From Flavobacterium davisii (GTDB lineage Bacteria > Bacteroidota > Bacteroidia > Flavobacteriales > Flavobacteriaceae): a stretch of DNA of 64,000 bases. The stretch is taken from the NCBI RefSeq assembly GCF_019565505.1, contig NZ_CP067378.1, positions 2,232,001-2,296,000 of the forward strand, written 5' to 3'. The notes under the pieces were generated by a model. The model ran no database searches. It saw only the letters and a program-made list of their open reading frames with translations, and was not told where the DNA came from. Positions 1 to 10,900 of the stretch are shown here, piece by piece (the first letter of the stretch is position 1; each line of letters starts with the position of its first letter). The position numbers and the translations under genes were made by a program.

Positions 1-279
1 AACCTTATATAAAGCCATTTGTTGCCAAATAATTTCATCATTTGTATTGTAAAAAACTTTTAATACATCTATTAATTTTTCTAATTGTCGTGCCAAATTT
101 TTAATTTTTTCTTCTGTTTCATTGATGACTAATGTAAATCTATAGATATTTTCAATTTCACTAGGTGATGTATTGAGGCTTTCGATATTTATCTTTCTTC
201 TTGAAAAAAGGATCGAAATTTTAGTTATTAATCCTATATGGTTTTCTGTGTAGATTGTTAATGTGTATTCATTTTTCAT
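1..279 (-). CDS. ilvN: Acetolactate synthase small (regulatory) subunit, 5' part only
   Basis: The gene runs off the left edge of the window; about 93 codons are visible from an ATG at 279. The product begins MKNEYTLTIYTENHIGLITK, which is the opening of an ACT domain (ligand-binding regulatory fold). In this family the subunit binds valine and gives feedback control to the IlvB catalytic subunit in valine, leucine and isoleucine synthesis. It starts 10 bases after the ilvB stop, so it is almost certainly co-transcribed with ilvE-ilvD-ilvB. No break is seen in the visible part. ilvC would be expected next, outside the window. Confidence 0.93.
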   Translation of the reverse strand, partial: MKNEYTLTIYTENHIGLITKISILFSRRKINIESLNTSPSEIENIYRFTLVINETEEKIKNLARQLEKLIDVLKVFYNTNDEIIWQQMALYKV

Positions 280-289
280 AATCTAAATT

Positions 290-2037
290 TTATATTTCTT
301 CTTTAGATAAAACAATTTGCGCAACTCCTCTTCCTTGTGGCACCATAGGAAATACATTGTCTTCTTTAGCCACTTTTATTTCTAATAGATAGGCTTTTTT
401 ATATTCTAAAAATTCTTGTAAGGTTTGTTTTAAAAGGTTTCTTTCCGCTATTTGTGCGCCTTTTATACCATATCCTTTTGCTACTTGAACAAAATCAGGA
501 CTTTGAATATCTGTAAATGAGTATCTTTTTTCATGAAATAGTTCTTGCCATTGGCGAACCATTCCTAAAAAACTATTATTTAGAATTAGAATTTTTACAT
601 TGGGTTGAAATTGCATAATGGTTCCTAATTCTTGAATATTCATTTGCGCTCCACCATCTCCCATAATAGCAACAACTTGTCTTTCAGGGGCTCCAAATTT
701 AGCTCCAATTGCGGCTGGTAAAGCAAACCCCATGGTTCCTAAACCACCACTGGTTATATTACTTCTTGTTTTGTTTTGTAAAGCATAACGACAAGCTATC
801 ATTTGATGTTGACCAACATCTGTTACAATAATTGCGTCTCCTTTAGTAAGTTCATTAAGGGTTTGAATTACTTCTCCCATTGTAAGTTCTCCTTCGGTTG
901 GAAAGAGTTCTTTGTGAATTAAAAGAGAGTTTTCTTTTTCTTTTTTATTCTAAATTCTTTCATCCATTCAGGATGGCTGTTGGTTTTTAGTAACTGGGTT
1001 ACTTTAGGTAAGGTTTCCTTACAATCTCCCCAAACAGGAACCCATGTTTTAACATTTTTATCCACCTCAGCAGGGTCTATATCAAAATGAATGACTTTTG
1101 CTTGTTTTGCATATAAATCGAGTCTTCCTGTTACTCTATCATCAAAACGCATTCCTATTGCTATTAGAACATCACATTCATTAGTTAGATAATTAGGTGC
1201 ATAATTTCCGTGCATGCCTACCATTCCTACACCAAGTGGATGATGAGTGGGTATGGCACTCATTCCCATTATTGTCCAAGCGGTAGGGAGTCCCCTCTTT
1301 TTCAATAAATTTTTGAATTCTTTTTCCGCATTTCCTAAGATTACGCCTTGTCCAAAAACTACTAAGGGCTTTTTAGCATTATTAATTAATTGGGCTGCTT
1401 TTTCTATATATTCTTGTCTTATAATGGGTTTTTCTCGGTAGCTTCTTATATAATCACATGGTTTATATCCTTTATATTCAAATAGTTGAAGCTGTGCATT
1501 TTTTGCTATATCGATCAATACAGGTCCTGGTCTACCACTGCCAGCTAAATAAAAAGCTTTAGCTAATATGATAGGGATTTCATTGGCATCTGTAATTTGA
1601 TAATTCCATTTAGTTACTGGTGCTGAAATATTAATGATATCTGTTTCTTGAAAAGCGTCTGTTCCTAATAAATGAGCAAATACTTGTCCTGTAATACATA
1701 CTAGTGGTGTGGAGTCTATCATAGCATCGGCTAGTCCTGTTACTAAATTTGTGGCTCCTGGTCCACTAGTTGCTAAAACCACTCCTGTTTTGCCACTGGC
1801 TCTTGAAAATCCTTGTGCTGCATGAATAGCTCCTTGTTCGTGCCTAACTAAAATATGGTGTATTTGGTGACTATAATCAAATAAGGCATCGTATATAGGC
1901 ATAATAGCACCTCCCGGATACCCAAAAATGGTTTTAATTCCTTCAGAAAGTAAGGCGTCTAATACGGCTATGCTTCCTGATATTTGTCTTGTTTTGTTTA
2001 TAGCTTGTGTAACGGGTTCTTTTGTTTTTATTTCCAT
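290..2037 (-). CDS. ilvB: Acetolactate synthase large subunit, frameshifted
   Basis: This is the thiamine-diphosphate (TPP) enzyme that condenses two pyruvates, or pyruvate and 2-oxobutyrate, at the first common step of branched-chain amino acid synthesis. The N-terminal part (2037 to about 919) shows the FGYPGGAIMPIYDAL region and the catalytic Glu in RHEQGAIHAAQG. The C-terminal part (about 880 to 290) carries the TPP motif GDGGAQMNIQELG through to LNNSFLGMVRQW. The two parts lie in different frames. The first runs into KKKKTLF and a stop at 919, while the second frame reads NSLLIHKELFPTEGELTMGE just upstream of 880. One lost base in the A/T-rich stretch around 930-945 explains it. Corrected, the product is about 582 aa, the normal length. 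It lies between ilvD and ilvN in one operon. Confidence 0.93.
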
Positions 2038-2067
2038 ATTTTTTAAAATGTTATGGTTTATGTTTTT

Positions 2068-3738
2068 TCAATCTGTAACACAACCTTGAGAAGCATCGGT
2101 AACTAGTTTTGCATATTTGTATAAGACTCCTTGATTGACTTTTAAATCGGGTTGTTTCCATTCTAATTTCCGTTTATCAATTTCTTGTTTGGATATCGAT
2201 AAATGGAGTCTGTTTTGTTGTGCATCAATTTCTATTAAATCTCCTTCTTGAACTAATGCTATTGTTCCTCCATCAAAAGCTTCTGGGGTTATATGCCCAA
2301 CAACAAAGCCATGTGTTCCTCCACTAAATCGACCATCTGTAATAAGGGCAACACTTTTTCCTAATCCTGCTCCTATAATAGCAGATGTTGGCTTTAACAT
2401 TTCAGGCATTCCAGGCCCTCCTTTAGGTCCTACATATCGAATAACAACGACATCTCCTGCTTGTATTTTTTTATTTTGGATTCCTTTCATTAATTCTTTT
2501 TCGCTATTAAATACTTTAGCTGGTCCTAAAAAGCGTTCACCTTCTTTTCCTGTTATTTTTGCTATGGCTCCTTTTTCAGCAAGGTTTCCATATAAAGTTT
2601 GTAGGTGCCCTGTTTTTTTTAAAGGTTTTTCAAGGGGTTTTATGATATTTTGATCTTGAAAATTAATGGATACGATGTTTTTTAAGTTTTCAGCTACTGT
2701 TTTGCCTGTTACTGTTATGCAATCTCCGTGTAATTTTCCTTTTTCTAAAAGATATTTTAGAACGCTGGGAATACCTCCTATTTCATGTAAATTTTGCATT
2801 AAATAATTCCCACTGGTTTAAAATCAGCAATCAATGGTGTAGTATTGCTGATTCTCTGGAAATCATTTTGTGTAATGCTAATACCTACACTTTTTGCCAT
2901 AGCTATAATGTGTAAAACGGCATTGGTACTACCTCCTAAAGCTATTAATGTAGTGATGGCGTTTTCAAAAGCTTTAAAAGTCATGATGTCTTTAGGGCAA
3001 ATATTTCTTTCTAATAATACTTTAATATAATCAGCTGCGCTTTCACACTCTTTTACTTTATTTGAACTAATAGCAGGATTTGAACTTGAATAAGGTAAAC
3101 TCATTCCTAAGGCTTCTATTGCTATTGCCATAGTATTAGCGGTATACATACCGCCACAGGCACCTGCACTGGACAAGAATTTTTTATGATTCCTTTAAAG
3201 TCTTCTTCTGAAATTGTTCCTGCAATTTTTTCGCCAAGTGCTTCAAAAGCGGATACAATGTTTAAATCTTTTCCTTGGTATTTTCCGAGTGCTATGGTTC
3301 CTCCATAAATCATGATAGAAGGTCTATTTAGCCTACCCATTGCAATGATTGCCCGGGCATATTTTTATCACAACCGGGAACGGCTATTAGAGCATCATAA
3401 TAATGTCCTGCTACCACACTTTCTATACTATCTGCTATAATTTCGCGGCTTACAAGTGAGTAACGCATACCATCTGTTCCATTGGTTATTCCATCACTAA
3501 TTCCTATGGTGTTAAAGATTAATCCGACCATTTTTTGCTTATTAACAGAGGTTTTTACATAACTTGAGAGATGATTTAAGTGCATATTACAAGTATTGCC
3601 ATCATAGCCCATTGAAGCTATACCTACAAAAGGTTGCTTTAGTTGTTCTTCTTTTAAACCAATTCCGTATAACATGGCTTGTGCTGCAGGTTGTGTAGGA
3701 TCTTGAGTAATTATTTTACTATATTTATTTAATTCCAT
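2068..3738 (-). CDS. ilvD: Dihydroxy-acid dehydratase, three frameshifts
   Basis: This Fe-S enzyme dehydrates 2,3-dihydroxy-acids to 2-keto acids in the valine/isoleucine pathway. Four consecutive reading frames together give one full IlvD of about 557 aa, the usual size. Conserved pieces are [39 protein letters not shown] and [14 protein letters not shown]; the Cys-containing motifs that hold the cluster are all present. Breaks lie near 3345 (GGG should be GGGG, restoring [12 protein letters not shown]), near 3172 (one G lost, restoring CPGAGACGG) and near 2808 (GGG should be GGGG, restoring KPVGNYLMQ). Each is a single lost G. The gene starts 6 bases after the ilvE stop. Confidence 0.92.
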
Positions 3739-3744
3739 GGTTTT

Positions 3745-4657
3745 TTATTTTACTTCTAATGAATAGTTTTTTTCTGTAACTAGATCTTTATAGGCTTTTT
3801 GAATTTTTCTTCCTAACGTTTTTTCCCATTCAAGGGGAAAACGCTTATGATTTAAGGAATCAATTCCTATTATTTCGGCAGCGGTTCCGCATAAAAAGGC
3901 ACTATCTGCTTTTTCTAATTCTTCTTGTAAATAAAGACCTTCTATGACCTCTATATCCAATTCTTTACACAACGCTATTACGGTAGCTCTTGTAATTCCT
4001 GGTAAAATGTTTCCTAATTGAGGGGTGTATAGTTTATTGTTTTTTTCAAAAAACAAATTAGCTCCTGGTCCTTCTGCTAAAAACCCATCGCTATCAAGTA
4101 ATAAGGCTTCATCAAATCCTTTTGCTTTAGCCTCTGAGGAAGCTAATATTGAGTTTACATAATGTCCACAAACTTTTGCTTCTATTTGTGTTGATCGTGG
4201 ATGTGGTCTACAAAATGAAGAAACTCCTAGATTTAATCTTTTTCACCTAAATAAGCGCCCCATTCCCAAGCACATATCATTAAGGATACATGATTAGGTG
4301 TACTTAATCCCATATTGGGACTACAAAAAACCAAAGGGCGTATGTAAGCATCTCTAAAATTATTTTGTTCTAATAATTCATAGGTTTTTGGGTTAATTCT
4401 GTAATATCAAATTCAAAAGGGATATTGATTAGTTCACATGATTTTTTAAGACGTTCGTAGTGCTCATTGGATTTAAAAATTTTTGTTCCATTGGTCGTAT
4501 TATAGGCTCTAATTCCTTCAAAAACACCATATCCATAGTGTAAAGTTTGTCCATATAAATCGGAATATGTTTTTTCTGACTTTAAAAATTCACCATTTAA
4601 ATATAAAGTATGGTTTTCGTTATAGTATAGATTATTTGTTGGTGTTATTTTTTTCAT
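3745..4657 (-). CDS. ilvE: Branched-chain amino acid aminotransferase, two frameshifts
   Basis: This PLP enzyme (fold type IV) carries out the last transamination to Val, Leu and Ile. The N-terminal part (4657-4370) has YNENHTLYLNGEFLKSE and GVFEGIRAY. The middle, in another frame, has WEWGAYLGEKD and then RPHPRSTQIEAKVCGHYVNS with the PLP-binding Lys. The C-terminal part has GFLAEGPGANLFFE. Breaks are near 4386 (AAAAA should be AAAAAA, restoring TQKTYELLEQ) and near 4237 (TT should be TTT, restoring GEKDLNLGVSS). Corrected length is about 304 aa, normal for the family. It is the first structural gene of the operon, about 500 bases after the leader peptide and attenuator. Confidence 0.92.
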
Positions 4658-5114
4658 AATATCAAAATTTTTTTATTAAAATCATACTGCAATGTGATAA
4701 TTGCAATAACAAAGTTATAATTGGGTGTTTTTTCAAATGATTCTAAAAATATTATTTTACAACGTTTTAAATAGAGATCATACAGTTTTATCTATTGTAA
4801 ACAAAGGATTTTAGTCATTCGTTTTTATGATGTTAAACGCTTTAATTTTTATTTAAAAAAGTTGTTTTTATTATTTTTGGGCAAATAAATAGCTGTTCCA
4901 ATAGAAAATTCTATTAGACATATAGATGTTTGATAAAAAAATGATTAACTGAAGATATTAGTTAATAATATAAATGTAGACTATTGAGAATAGAATAGAA
5001 GAAGGAATAGAGAAAAAATGGTTTGTTATAGGATTAAAAAATAAATCCTTTTTTCGCATCTTGTGCTTCGTAAAATTTGTTTTCATTTTTTTACTTTTAA
5101 AAATTTATAAACAA

Positions 5115-5143
5115 AAAAAGCCTCCTATAGAAGGAGGCTTTTT
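5115..5143 (-). terminator. Attenuator/terminator hairpin between leader peptide and ilvE
   Basis: The arms 5115-5126 (AAAAAGCCTCCT) and 5132-5143 (AGGAGGCTTTTT) are perfectly complementary with a five-base loop. On the minus strand the hairpin is followed by a T run. It lies 17 bases after the leader peptide stop and about 460 bases before ilvE, so it fits a conditional terminator of the branched-chain amino acid operon. Between 5114 and 4658 I see only AT-rich untranslated sequence. Confidence 0.85.
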
Positions 5144-5159
5144 CTTAAAATTATTATTA

Positions 5160-5243
5160 TTATATATACATAACACCCCCTGTCTCTATTATATAAATAA
5201 TAGCGATAATAAAGACAGTAATAATGTTGTTAAAATTTTTCAT
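5160..5243 (-). CDS. Ile-rich leader peptide of the ilv operon (27 aa)
   Basis: A 27-codon open frame begins at an ATG at 5243 and ends at TAA 5160-5162. It reads MKNFNNIITVFIIAIIYIIE and then TGGVMYI. Nine of 27 residues in the first 20 plus end are Ile, mostly in pairs, with two Val. Right after its stop comes a strong GC-rich hairpin with a T run, and then the ilvE-ilvD-ilvB-ilvN operon. This is the arrangement of a ribosome-mediated transcription attenuator: stalling at Ile codons when charged tRNA-Ile is low would let transcription continue. The function is inferred from composition and position; the peptide has no sequence homologue I can name. Confidence 0.8.
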   Translation of the reverse strand: MKNFNNIITVFIIAIIYIIETGGVMYI

Positions 5244-5260
5244 TTTTTTCTTTGTAGATA

Positions 5261-5290
5261 CAAATTTATAAAAAAATAAATACCACACAA
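5261..5290 (-). promoter_or_regulatory. Probable promoter of the ilv leader and operon
   Basis: On the minus strand a TAAATTTG element (5261-5268) fits the Bacteroidota -7 consensus TAnnTTTG. A TTG lies upstream at 5288-5290, with a spacer of 19 bases. The leader peptide ATG (5243) follows 17 bases downstream of the -7 element. Confidence 0.55.
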
Positions 5291-5336
5291 TTTTTTAATT
5301 GAAAATATGATTAAAAACTATTGATTTTTAATTTTT

Positions 5337-5788
5337 AACCCCGATTTCAAAAAAGTATTGTTCTTTGACAAATGAGAGCTGACTTGTACTTGCGGGCGAA
5401 GCTTATGTATAAAATGGTGAATTTATTCTCTCCCAAATTTTGGCTGAAATGTAAAAAGGCTTCCATTTGGAAGCCCTTTGAGACGATCAATGATCAAACA
5501 CCATGTTATCTCATATAGAATTATGCAATTCCCCTTTCCGTCGGAATGAGAAACAGAACAGTGATTTATTTACTATAAAAATTATTCGTAATCTTGACAC
5601 AAGGAGGGATCACATACAGTAAGTAACACAGCACTATCAAAAATGAAAGTAGATTATGCGACTCCTCCTTTCGTCGAAATGACAAATTACGACTGGATGA
5701 TGGCTTTTGCTCCCTATCTACAAGAAATTTTTTTGTTCCTTTTTTGTCTTTTTCATCTCGCGCATGAAGTCTAATGCGGAATTTGGGT
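5337..5788 (+). repeat. Dispersed intergenic repeat, copy 1 (about 450 bp, hairpin-bearing)
   Basis: The left part (5337-5521) matches 55849-56038, 56273-56464 and, in part, 62790-62885. It contains the inverted repeat GGCTTCC-ATTT-GGAAGCC at 5458-5475. The right part ends in GAAGTCTAATGCGGAATTTGGGT, a form of the end seen at 58018-58042. The extreme ends, AACCCCGATTTC (5337-5348) and GGAATTTGGGT (5778-5788), are imperfect inverted repeats. It holds no credible gene; the 90-codon open frame on the minus strand inside it is repeat sequence. It fills most of the gap between the ilv leader and the toxin locus. Confidence 0.75.
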
Positions 5789-5969
5789 AAAAGTTTGAGA
5801 GTTTCTAAGTTAAAAGTTTCCTTTTTATGGTTAACCACTCTTGTTTTTTGTTTTAGTAGAAGTTGCTTTGTGAATGAAGGTGTTTTTTATCGATAAAATA
5901 GGTGTTTAATAGATTTATTTTTATTAAATGTTTGATTTGCAGTGTTTTTATTTTCTGGTAGGCGTAGTG

Positions 5970-6003
5970 TTGTTATTTGTTTGAATTATTCGTTGTACTT
6001 TTG
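5970..6003 (+). promoter_or_regulatory. Probable promoter of the toxin-locus accessory genes
   Basis: TACTTTTG at 5996-6003 matches the TAnnTTTG -7 element, with TTG or TTTG candidates 16 to 23 bases upstream. The 6030 start codon lies 26 bases downstream. The 180 bases before it (5789-5969) show nothing else. Confidence 0.5.
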
Positions 6004-6029
6004 CACTCGTTTTTAAAAAATATAGGTTT

Positions 6030-6482
6030 ATGCGTGGTTTTTTTGGGATTATTTTATTGTTGTTTGTTGTTAATGGCTATGGGCAGCAAGTAACTAAATT
6101 ACTATTTGAGTATGATGCAGCAGGGAATCAGATAAAGCGTTATATCTGTGTTAATTGTGTTACTTCGGCTAGAGAGGCGGTGAAGCCAGTTGAACAGGTT
6201 AAAGCTACTGATTTGCAGGAGGTGCCTGAAATTGAGCAGTTGACATATTATCCTAATCCTGTTCATGAGCAGTTGTATTTTAAATGGCAGAATGCTGGTG
6301 AAAGTGTTATAGTTTCGATGCGTGTGGTATCGATTTCTGGGCAGATTTTACGGGAATTTTGGAGTTTGAATCAAAAAAATGATTTGCTCATTGATTTTAG
6401 TACTATGCCTAGTGGGATGTATGTGATAATGGTAAGGTATAGTAATGGAAGTGAAAAGAGTGTGAAGGTAGTTAAGGAGTAG
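6030..6482 (+). CDS. Secreted protein with T9SS type A sorting domain and a single YD-like motif
   Basis: The 150-aa product has an N-terminal signal peptide (MRGFFGIILLLFVVNGYGQ). Next comes a short stretch LLFEYDAAGNQIKRY that looks like one Rhs/YD repeat, then a linker. The C-terminal domain of about 75 residues starts at YYPNPVHEQLYF and ends in GMYVIMVRYSNGSEKSVKVV. That end is the usual form of a type A signal that sends proteins through the type IX secretion system to the cell surface. It is the first gene upstream of the Rhs toxin, in the same direction. Its job is unknown; the YD-like motif suggests a link to the Rhs protein (inference). Confidence 0.78.
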   Translation: MRGFFGIILLLFVVNGYGQQVTKLLFEYDAAGNQIKRYICVNCVTSAREAVKPVEQVKATDLQEVPEIEQLTYYPNPVHEQLYFKWQNAGESVIVSMRVVSISGQILREFWSLNQKNDLLIDFSTMPSGMYVIMVRYSNGSEKSVKVVKE

Positions 6483-6561
6483 ATTTTTGAAGTTTATGAG
6501 TTTATAAGGTTTTAAATTTCGAGATAAAGTTAGATTAGGAGTTAAATAGATAATAAAAAAT

Positions 6562-7839
6562 ATGAGAATAAGTATTAAGTTTTTAGAGAGTGTTTTGTTA
6601 GGTTTGATTGCTTCGGTTGGTTATGGACAACAAGTGATAGATAATGTAGGTATTGGTTTGAATGGACCTCATTATGGTGTTAGACAGAATATTAGCAGTT
6701 TAACGGGTTGGAATGGCGGATGGGCTAGAGGTTTTCAAATAGGTGAAAATTCGGATCCAAACAATCTTAATTTAATTATGTTTGGAGGTATGGGATCTAC
6801 TTTCATAAATGGTGCTCCAACTTTAAAATATGGGTTTATTGGTAAAGATTGGGATAAAACTTATATGACTTTTTTGCCTAATGGGAATGTAGGAATAGGA
6901 ACCATATTACCTATTACAAAACTAGATGTTCATGGGGATATATCTCTAAACTTTCAACATGGAGCTTCGCCTATTTTCAGAGCAGCTTTTGAGAGCCCAA
7001 ATGCGGGATCTATTGATTTTGGAGATGGTACAGGATGGAAGTTTTATATTAGGAGAAGGAATGATAATATGAAATTGGTTACTTTCTTAGATAATGGAAA
7101 TGTAGGTGTAGGTACAGATAATCCTGCTGAGAAAATGGAGATCAATGGCGGATATCTCAGAATTACAAACTCGGGACAAGAAGGGCCTGCCTTGTCTTTA
7201 TATAATCCTGATAAAACGGAAGCAGGAGCAGTATGGAGAATATACAATATGACAGGCCCTTATGGAAATAGTTTACAGTTTTGGAATTATCCTAGTAATT
7301 TTTTACATGGATATCAACGTTTAATTTTACATGATAATGGCGATATGAATGTAAATGGGAATATTACGTTAAGCAAAGATTTATATGCAAGTGATATAGT
7401 ATCAGGTGGTTCCAACTCTTGGATTTTTCATACGCCAGATGATGGAAGAAATACTTTGCATATTGCGCCAAGGGTTAATAACAATTGGGAATGGGGTAAA
7501 GCTTTAATAGTTAAAGCAGATGGGAATACTGCTGTTCAAGGAAAGTTAGAAGCTAAAGAAATCAAAGTTACAACTACCCCAACGGCTGATTTTGTATTTG
7601 CAGAAGATTATAAGTTACCTAAGTTATCGGAGGTTGAGAAACATCTAAAAGAAAAAAGACATTTACCCGAAATAGCATCAGCAAAAGTTATGGAACAAGA
7701 GGGCGTTAATGTAGGAGAATTTCAAATTAAGTTATTACAAAAAATTGAAGAATTAACGCTTTATGTGATTGAACAACAAAAACAATTGGAAATACAAAAT
7801 AAGCGTATACAAGAATTAGAAAAGAAAAATAGGAAGTAA
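6562..7839 (+). CDS. Tail-fibre-like secreted protein with C-terminal coiled coil
   Basis: The 425-aa product starts with a signal peptide ending at SVGYGQ. The body has several copies of a NGNVGIGT-type motif (about residues 111-120, 180-187) followed by phrases such as KLDVHGDISL and MNVNGNITLSKDL. This pattern is common in phage tail-fibre-like and S74-related proteins of Bacteroidota. The C-terminal third, ADFVFAEDYKLPKLSEVE to the end, finishes in a coiled coil (EELTLYVIEQQKQLEIQNKR). I see no S74 autoprotease motif. It lies between the T9SS-sorted protein and the Rhs toxin. A structural or surface-display role is likely, but the function is not known. Confidence 0.7.
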   Translation: MRISIKFLESVLLGLIASVGYGQQVIDNVGIGLNGPHYGVRQNISSLTGWNGGWARGFQIGENSDPNNLNLIMFGGMGSTFINGAPTLKYGFIGKDWDKTYMTFLPNGNVGIGTILPITKLDVHGDISLNFQHGASPIFRAAFESPNAGSIDFGDGTGWKFYIRRRNDNMKLVTFLDNGNVGVGTDNPAEKMEINGGYLRITNSGQEGPALSLYNPDKTEAGAVWRIYNMTGPYGNSLQFWNYPSNFLHGYQRLILHDNGDMNVNGNITLSKDLYASDIVSGGSNSWIFHTPDDGRNTLHIAPRVNNNWEWGKALIVKADGNTAVQGKLEAKEIKVTTTPTADFVFAEDYKLPKLSEVEKHLKEKRHLPEIASAKVMEQEGVNVGEFQIKLLQKIEELTLYVIEQQKQLEIQNKRIQELEKKNRK

Positions 7840-7993
7840 TAAGTTTTTTAAAAAATCCTAAAGAAGAAACTTTATTTATTTAAGTTTTATCAATAAATTT
7901 TATATTATATATATGCCATATTATAGTTCCAATTTTTAAAAATGATAGCTCATTATATTTGAGCGGACAAATAAAATGATAATTTCAAAATAA

Positions 7994-10900
7994 ATGAAAA
8001 AAATAACGATACTATTAGCTTTAATTTGGGGAATATTGAGCTATAGTCAAACAATATTAAACAAAACAGAGGGAAGTAAACGGACGGTCGAAGATCCAAA
8101 CATAGTAATATTGGCTCCTGGTTTTTATGCAAATTCAAATGTAGTAGATCCTTTTGTGGCAAAAATTGGTACTGCAACAAGTGGAGGTGCTGTATATAGC
8201 GGTACGACGAGCTCTGAAGCAGGTGCAGGCAATCCGTCTGGGATGACTTTTGAGAGTACTAATTTTCATGATACAAAAGGAACTATAGATGTAGATGCTG
8301 GAGGACAGCTTACTTACACCTTGCCTATAGCACTACCTCCGGGGGTGAAGAGTGTAGCGCCACAGATGAATTTGGTTTATAATAGTGGTAGTGGAAACGG
8401 AATTGCAGGTTATGGTTGGAATTTGTCTGGATTGACAGGTATACGTCGTTGTAGTAATACAATTGAAAAAGATGGAGCTATAAAAGGGGTACAGTTAGAC
8501 TATAGTGATTACTATAGCTTTAATGGGCAACGCTTATTGTTGAAATCGGGCACTTATGGTAAAGATGGAGCAGAATATATGACCGAGAAATACTCGAATA
8601 TGAGGATTAAGTCTGTTGGTGACAGTGGTGGCATAGGACCTGAATATTGGGAGGTTACTTTTGAAGATGGTTCACAGGCATGGTATGGTAAAGGAGATGC
8701 GACTACACTAACCGAATATAATATCTCAAAATGGAAAGATGCAAAAGGAAATTATATCACTTATAGTTATACTAAAAAAACAAATGTTGCGAGTATTAGT
8801 GCCATCGAATGGGGAGGTAATGAAACTTTAGGTAAGACGCATTTTAATAAATTAACATTTACATATCAAACACGTTCAGGTTTAGAACAGGGTTATTTGA
8901 GTGGACAAGAGTTTATAAGACAAGATCTGTTAAAATGTGTTACTGTAGAAAGTAATGGTAGCTTGTTTAAAAAATATGTTTTAGAATATAAAAGTATAGC
9001 TTCTACATTATATGAGGTTGTAGCTAAGATTACTGAATTTAATTCAAAAAACGAAGCTGCGAACCCAGTTGAATTTAACTACGAAAAGACGAATCTTACC
9101 GTAGAAAGTACCGATTATCCATATAGTGGTGATGATAAAGTAGTAGGTGATTTTGATGGAGACGGGGTGTTAGATTACCTTAAGTATAGAGCGCCTTATA
9201 CTGAGTGTATAAAATATGATTATGAAGAATATCCAATTACTGATCAAGATGGTAATGATGTAGGAATTGGACACCATCAGATATGTGTAAGTAGTTCTAC
9301 TATACCTGCAACTTTGACCTGGTATAGTTCCTATCTTGGGAGCGGTGCTAAAAATATTCAAGTGAGTTATGGATTGCCTTTTACTTTGGAGGAGTTTAAA
9401 AAGGTATAGCCATTTCATTTGAAAAAAAAGACGGGATATTGAGCCAAAAGCAAGGCTTGCTTATTCGTAAAGAAATTCCAGTAAGTGGTTCTATACGTAA
9501 GGATTTAGTACTGGAAATTTATGCCATAGAGGAAGATAGATTAGTATTGCAATATTCTAAACAAGTGCCTTTATCTGCCTATTTACCTCAAGAAACTACA
9601 AAAATTTGCTATGATAAAAAAGGCGCAGAAGGTGCTAGATCCGTTTTATATAGTTCTAATATTACAAGTGTAAAGCAAGTAGATTTTGATAGCGATGGAA
9701 AGAATGAATACGCTTTTTTAATTGAAGAAAAAAATAAGATTAGTTATATTAATAGATGGGATTCAGGTGTATTAGGATGCCTTGAAGTACCAATTCCAAG
9801 AGGATATAATCCGAGCAACCCTACCCGTTTACCTTTCACTAATGAAACTTCAAAAAAATATGCTTTAATATTTGAGTTAAATAATAATACTTCTAAATCA
9901 GAAACATTATTTGAAATAAACGAAAGTGATGGAAGATTAGGAAGGGATTTATCTGATTACCCAGACCTTACACCAGAAATTGAAAAGTATAGAAATATAG
10001 AGTTAATCAATTTATTTAACAAAGAAAAAATTGGTGATTTTGATGGCGATGGGCGAATTGAAATTCTATTTACTATTTCAGGGAATACTTATATATCACA
10101 ATTAAATAAAAATTTAGCTACCGGAAAATTCGAATTGAAGCGTAGGCCTTATTTTATTAAGTCTGAAAATATTTATGTTAATTTAGATCAAGATGACGTT
10201 AGTTTGGGGGATTTTAATGGTGATGGGAGGACAGATTTTATGGTTCCCTATGCGAAAATGAACTCAGATTGGTGGTTATATGTTGCAACGGACAGGGGGT
10301 TTAAGAAACATTTGATAGCTGGTTTATATTATTATAGACCTTTTGAAGAATGTCCTAGTAATGGTGGTTGTCGGGGGAAATATTTATCTAGACGTATTAG
10401 CTACCAAGTTACTGATATGGACAAAGATGGAAAGTCAGAATTTGTAGTGGTTAATAATTATGTAGAGTGGGTTTTAAAGCATCCGAGGGGACTATACGCA
10501 TGTCCAAATATCCGTATTTAAGCCTAAATTTAACGGGACTACGTATGAGTTCTTTTTGCAAGATGATAGGTCATACCGATATGATGAACAGATGTATGAT
10601 TTTTCTGTATTAACAGGAGATTTTGGTTTTAATAATACTATGAATAAATTGTTATTATTAGGTACCGAAAGAAATCATAAGGGGGATAAGGCTATAAGGA
10701 TGTCTTATATTGATGTGAGTAAGGCTACCAAGATTAATCAGATTAATCAAAATGGCATAGTTACCGATGTGATTTATAAGGGTTTAGAAACATCACCTAC
10801 AAATTCGTTTTATTCGAAAATGAAAGGGGAGGCTTATCCGTATGTGGAATTTGAAAACTTAAAAAATCAACTTGCTGTTAGTCAACTCAAACAAGCAGGA

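Noticed and set aside
919..960. Programmed frameshift in ilvB at the A-rich stretch
   Set aside because: The family is normally encoded in one frame, and the break type is the same as in many unrelated genes here.
1247..1441. Plus-strand open frame inside ilvB
   Set aside because: It lies fully within ilvB on the other strand, has no ribosome site and resembles no family.
290..4657. True loss of branched-chain amino acid synthesis (decayed ilv operon)
   Set aside because: All breaks are single-base losses in short runs, key residues are intact on both sides, and essential genes elsewhere show the same kind of break.
5566..5838. Minus-strand open frame of 90 codons before the toxin locus
   Set aside because: It is made of the dispersed repeat and is not kept open in the other copies.
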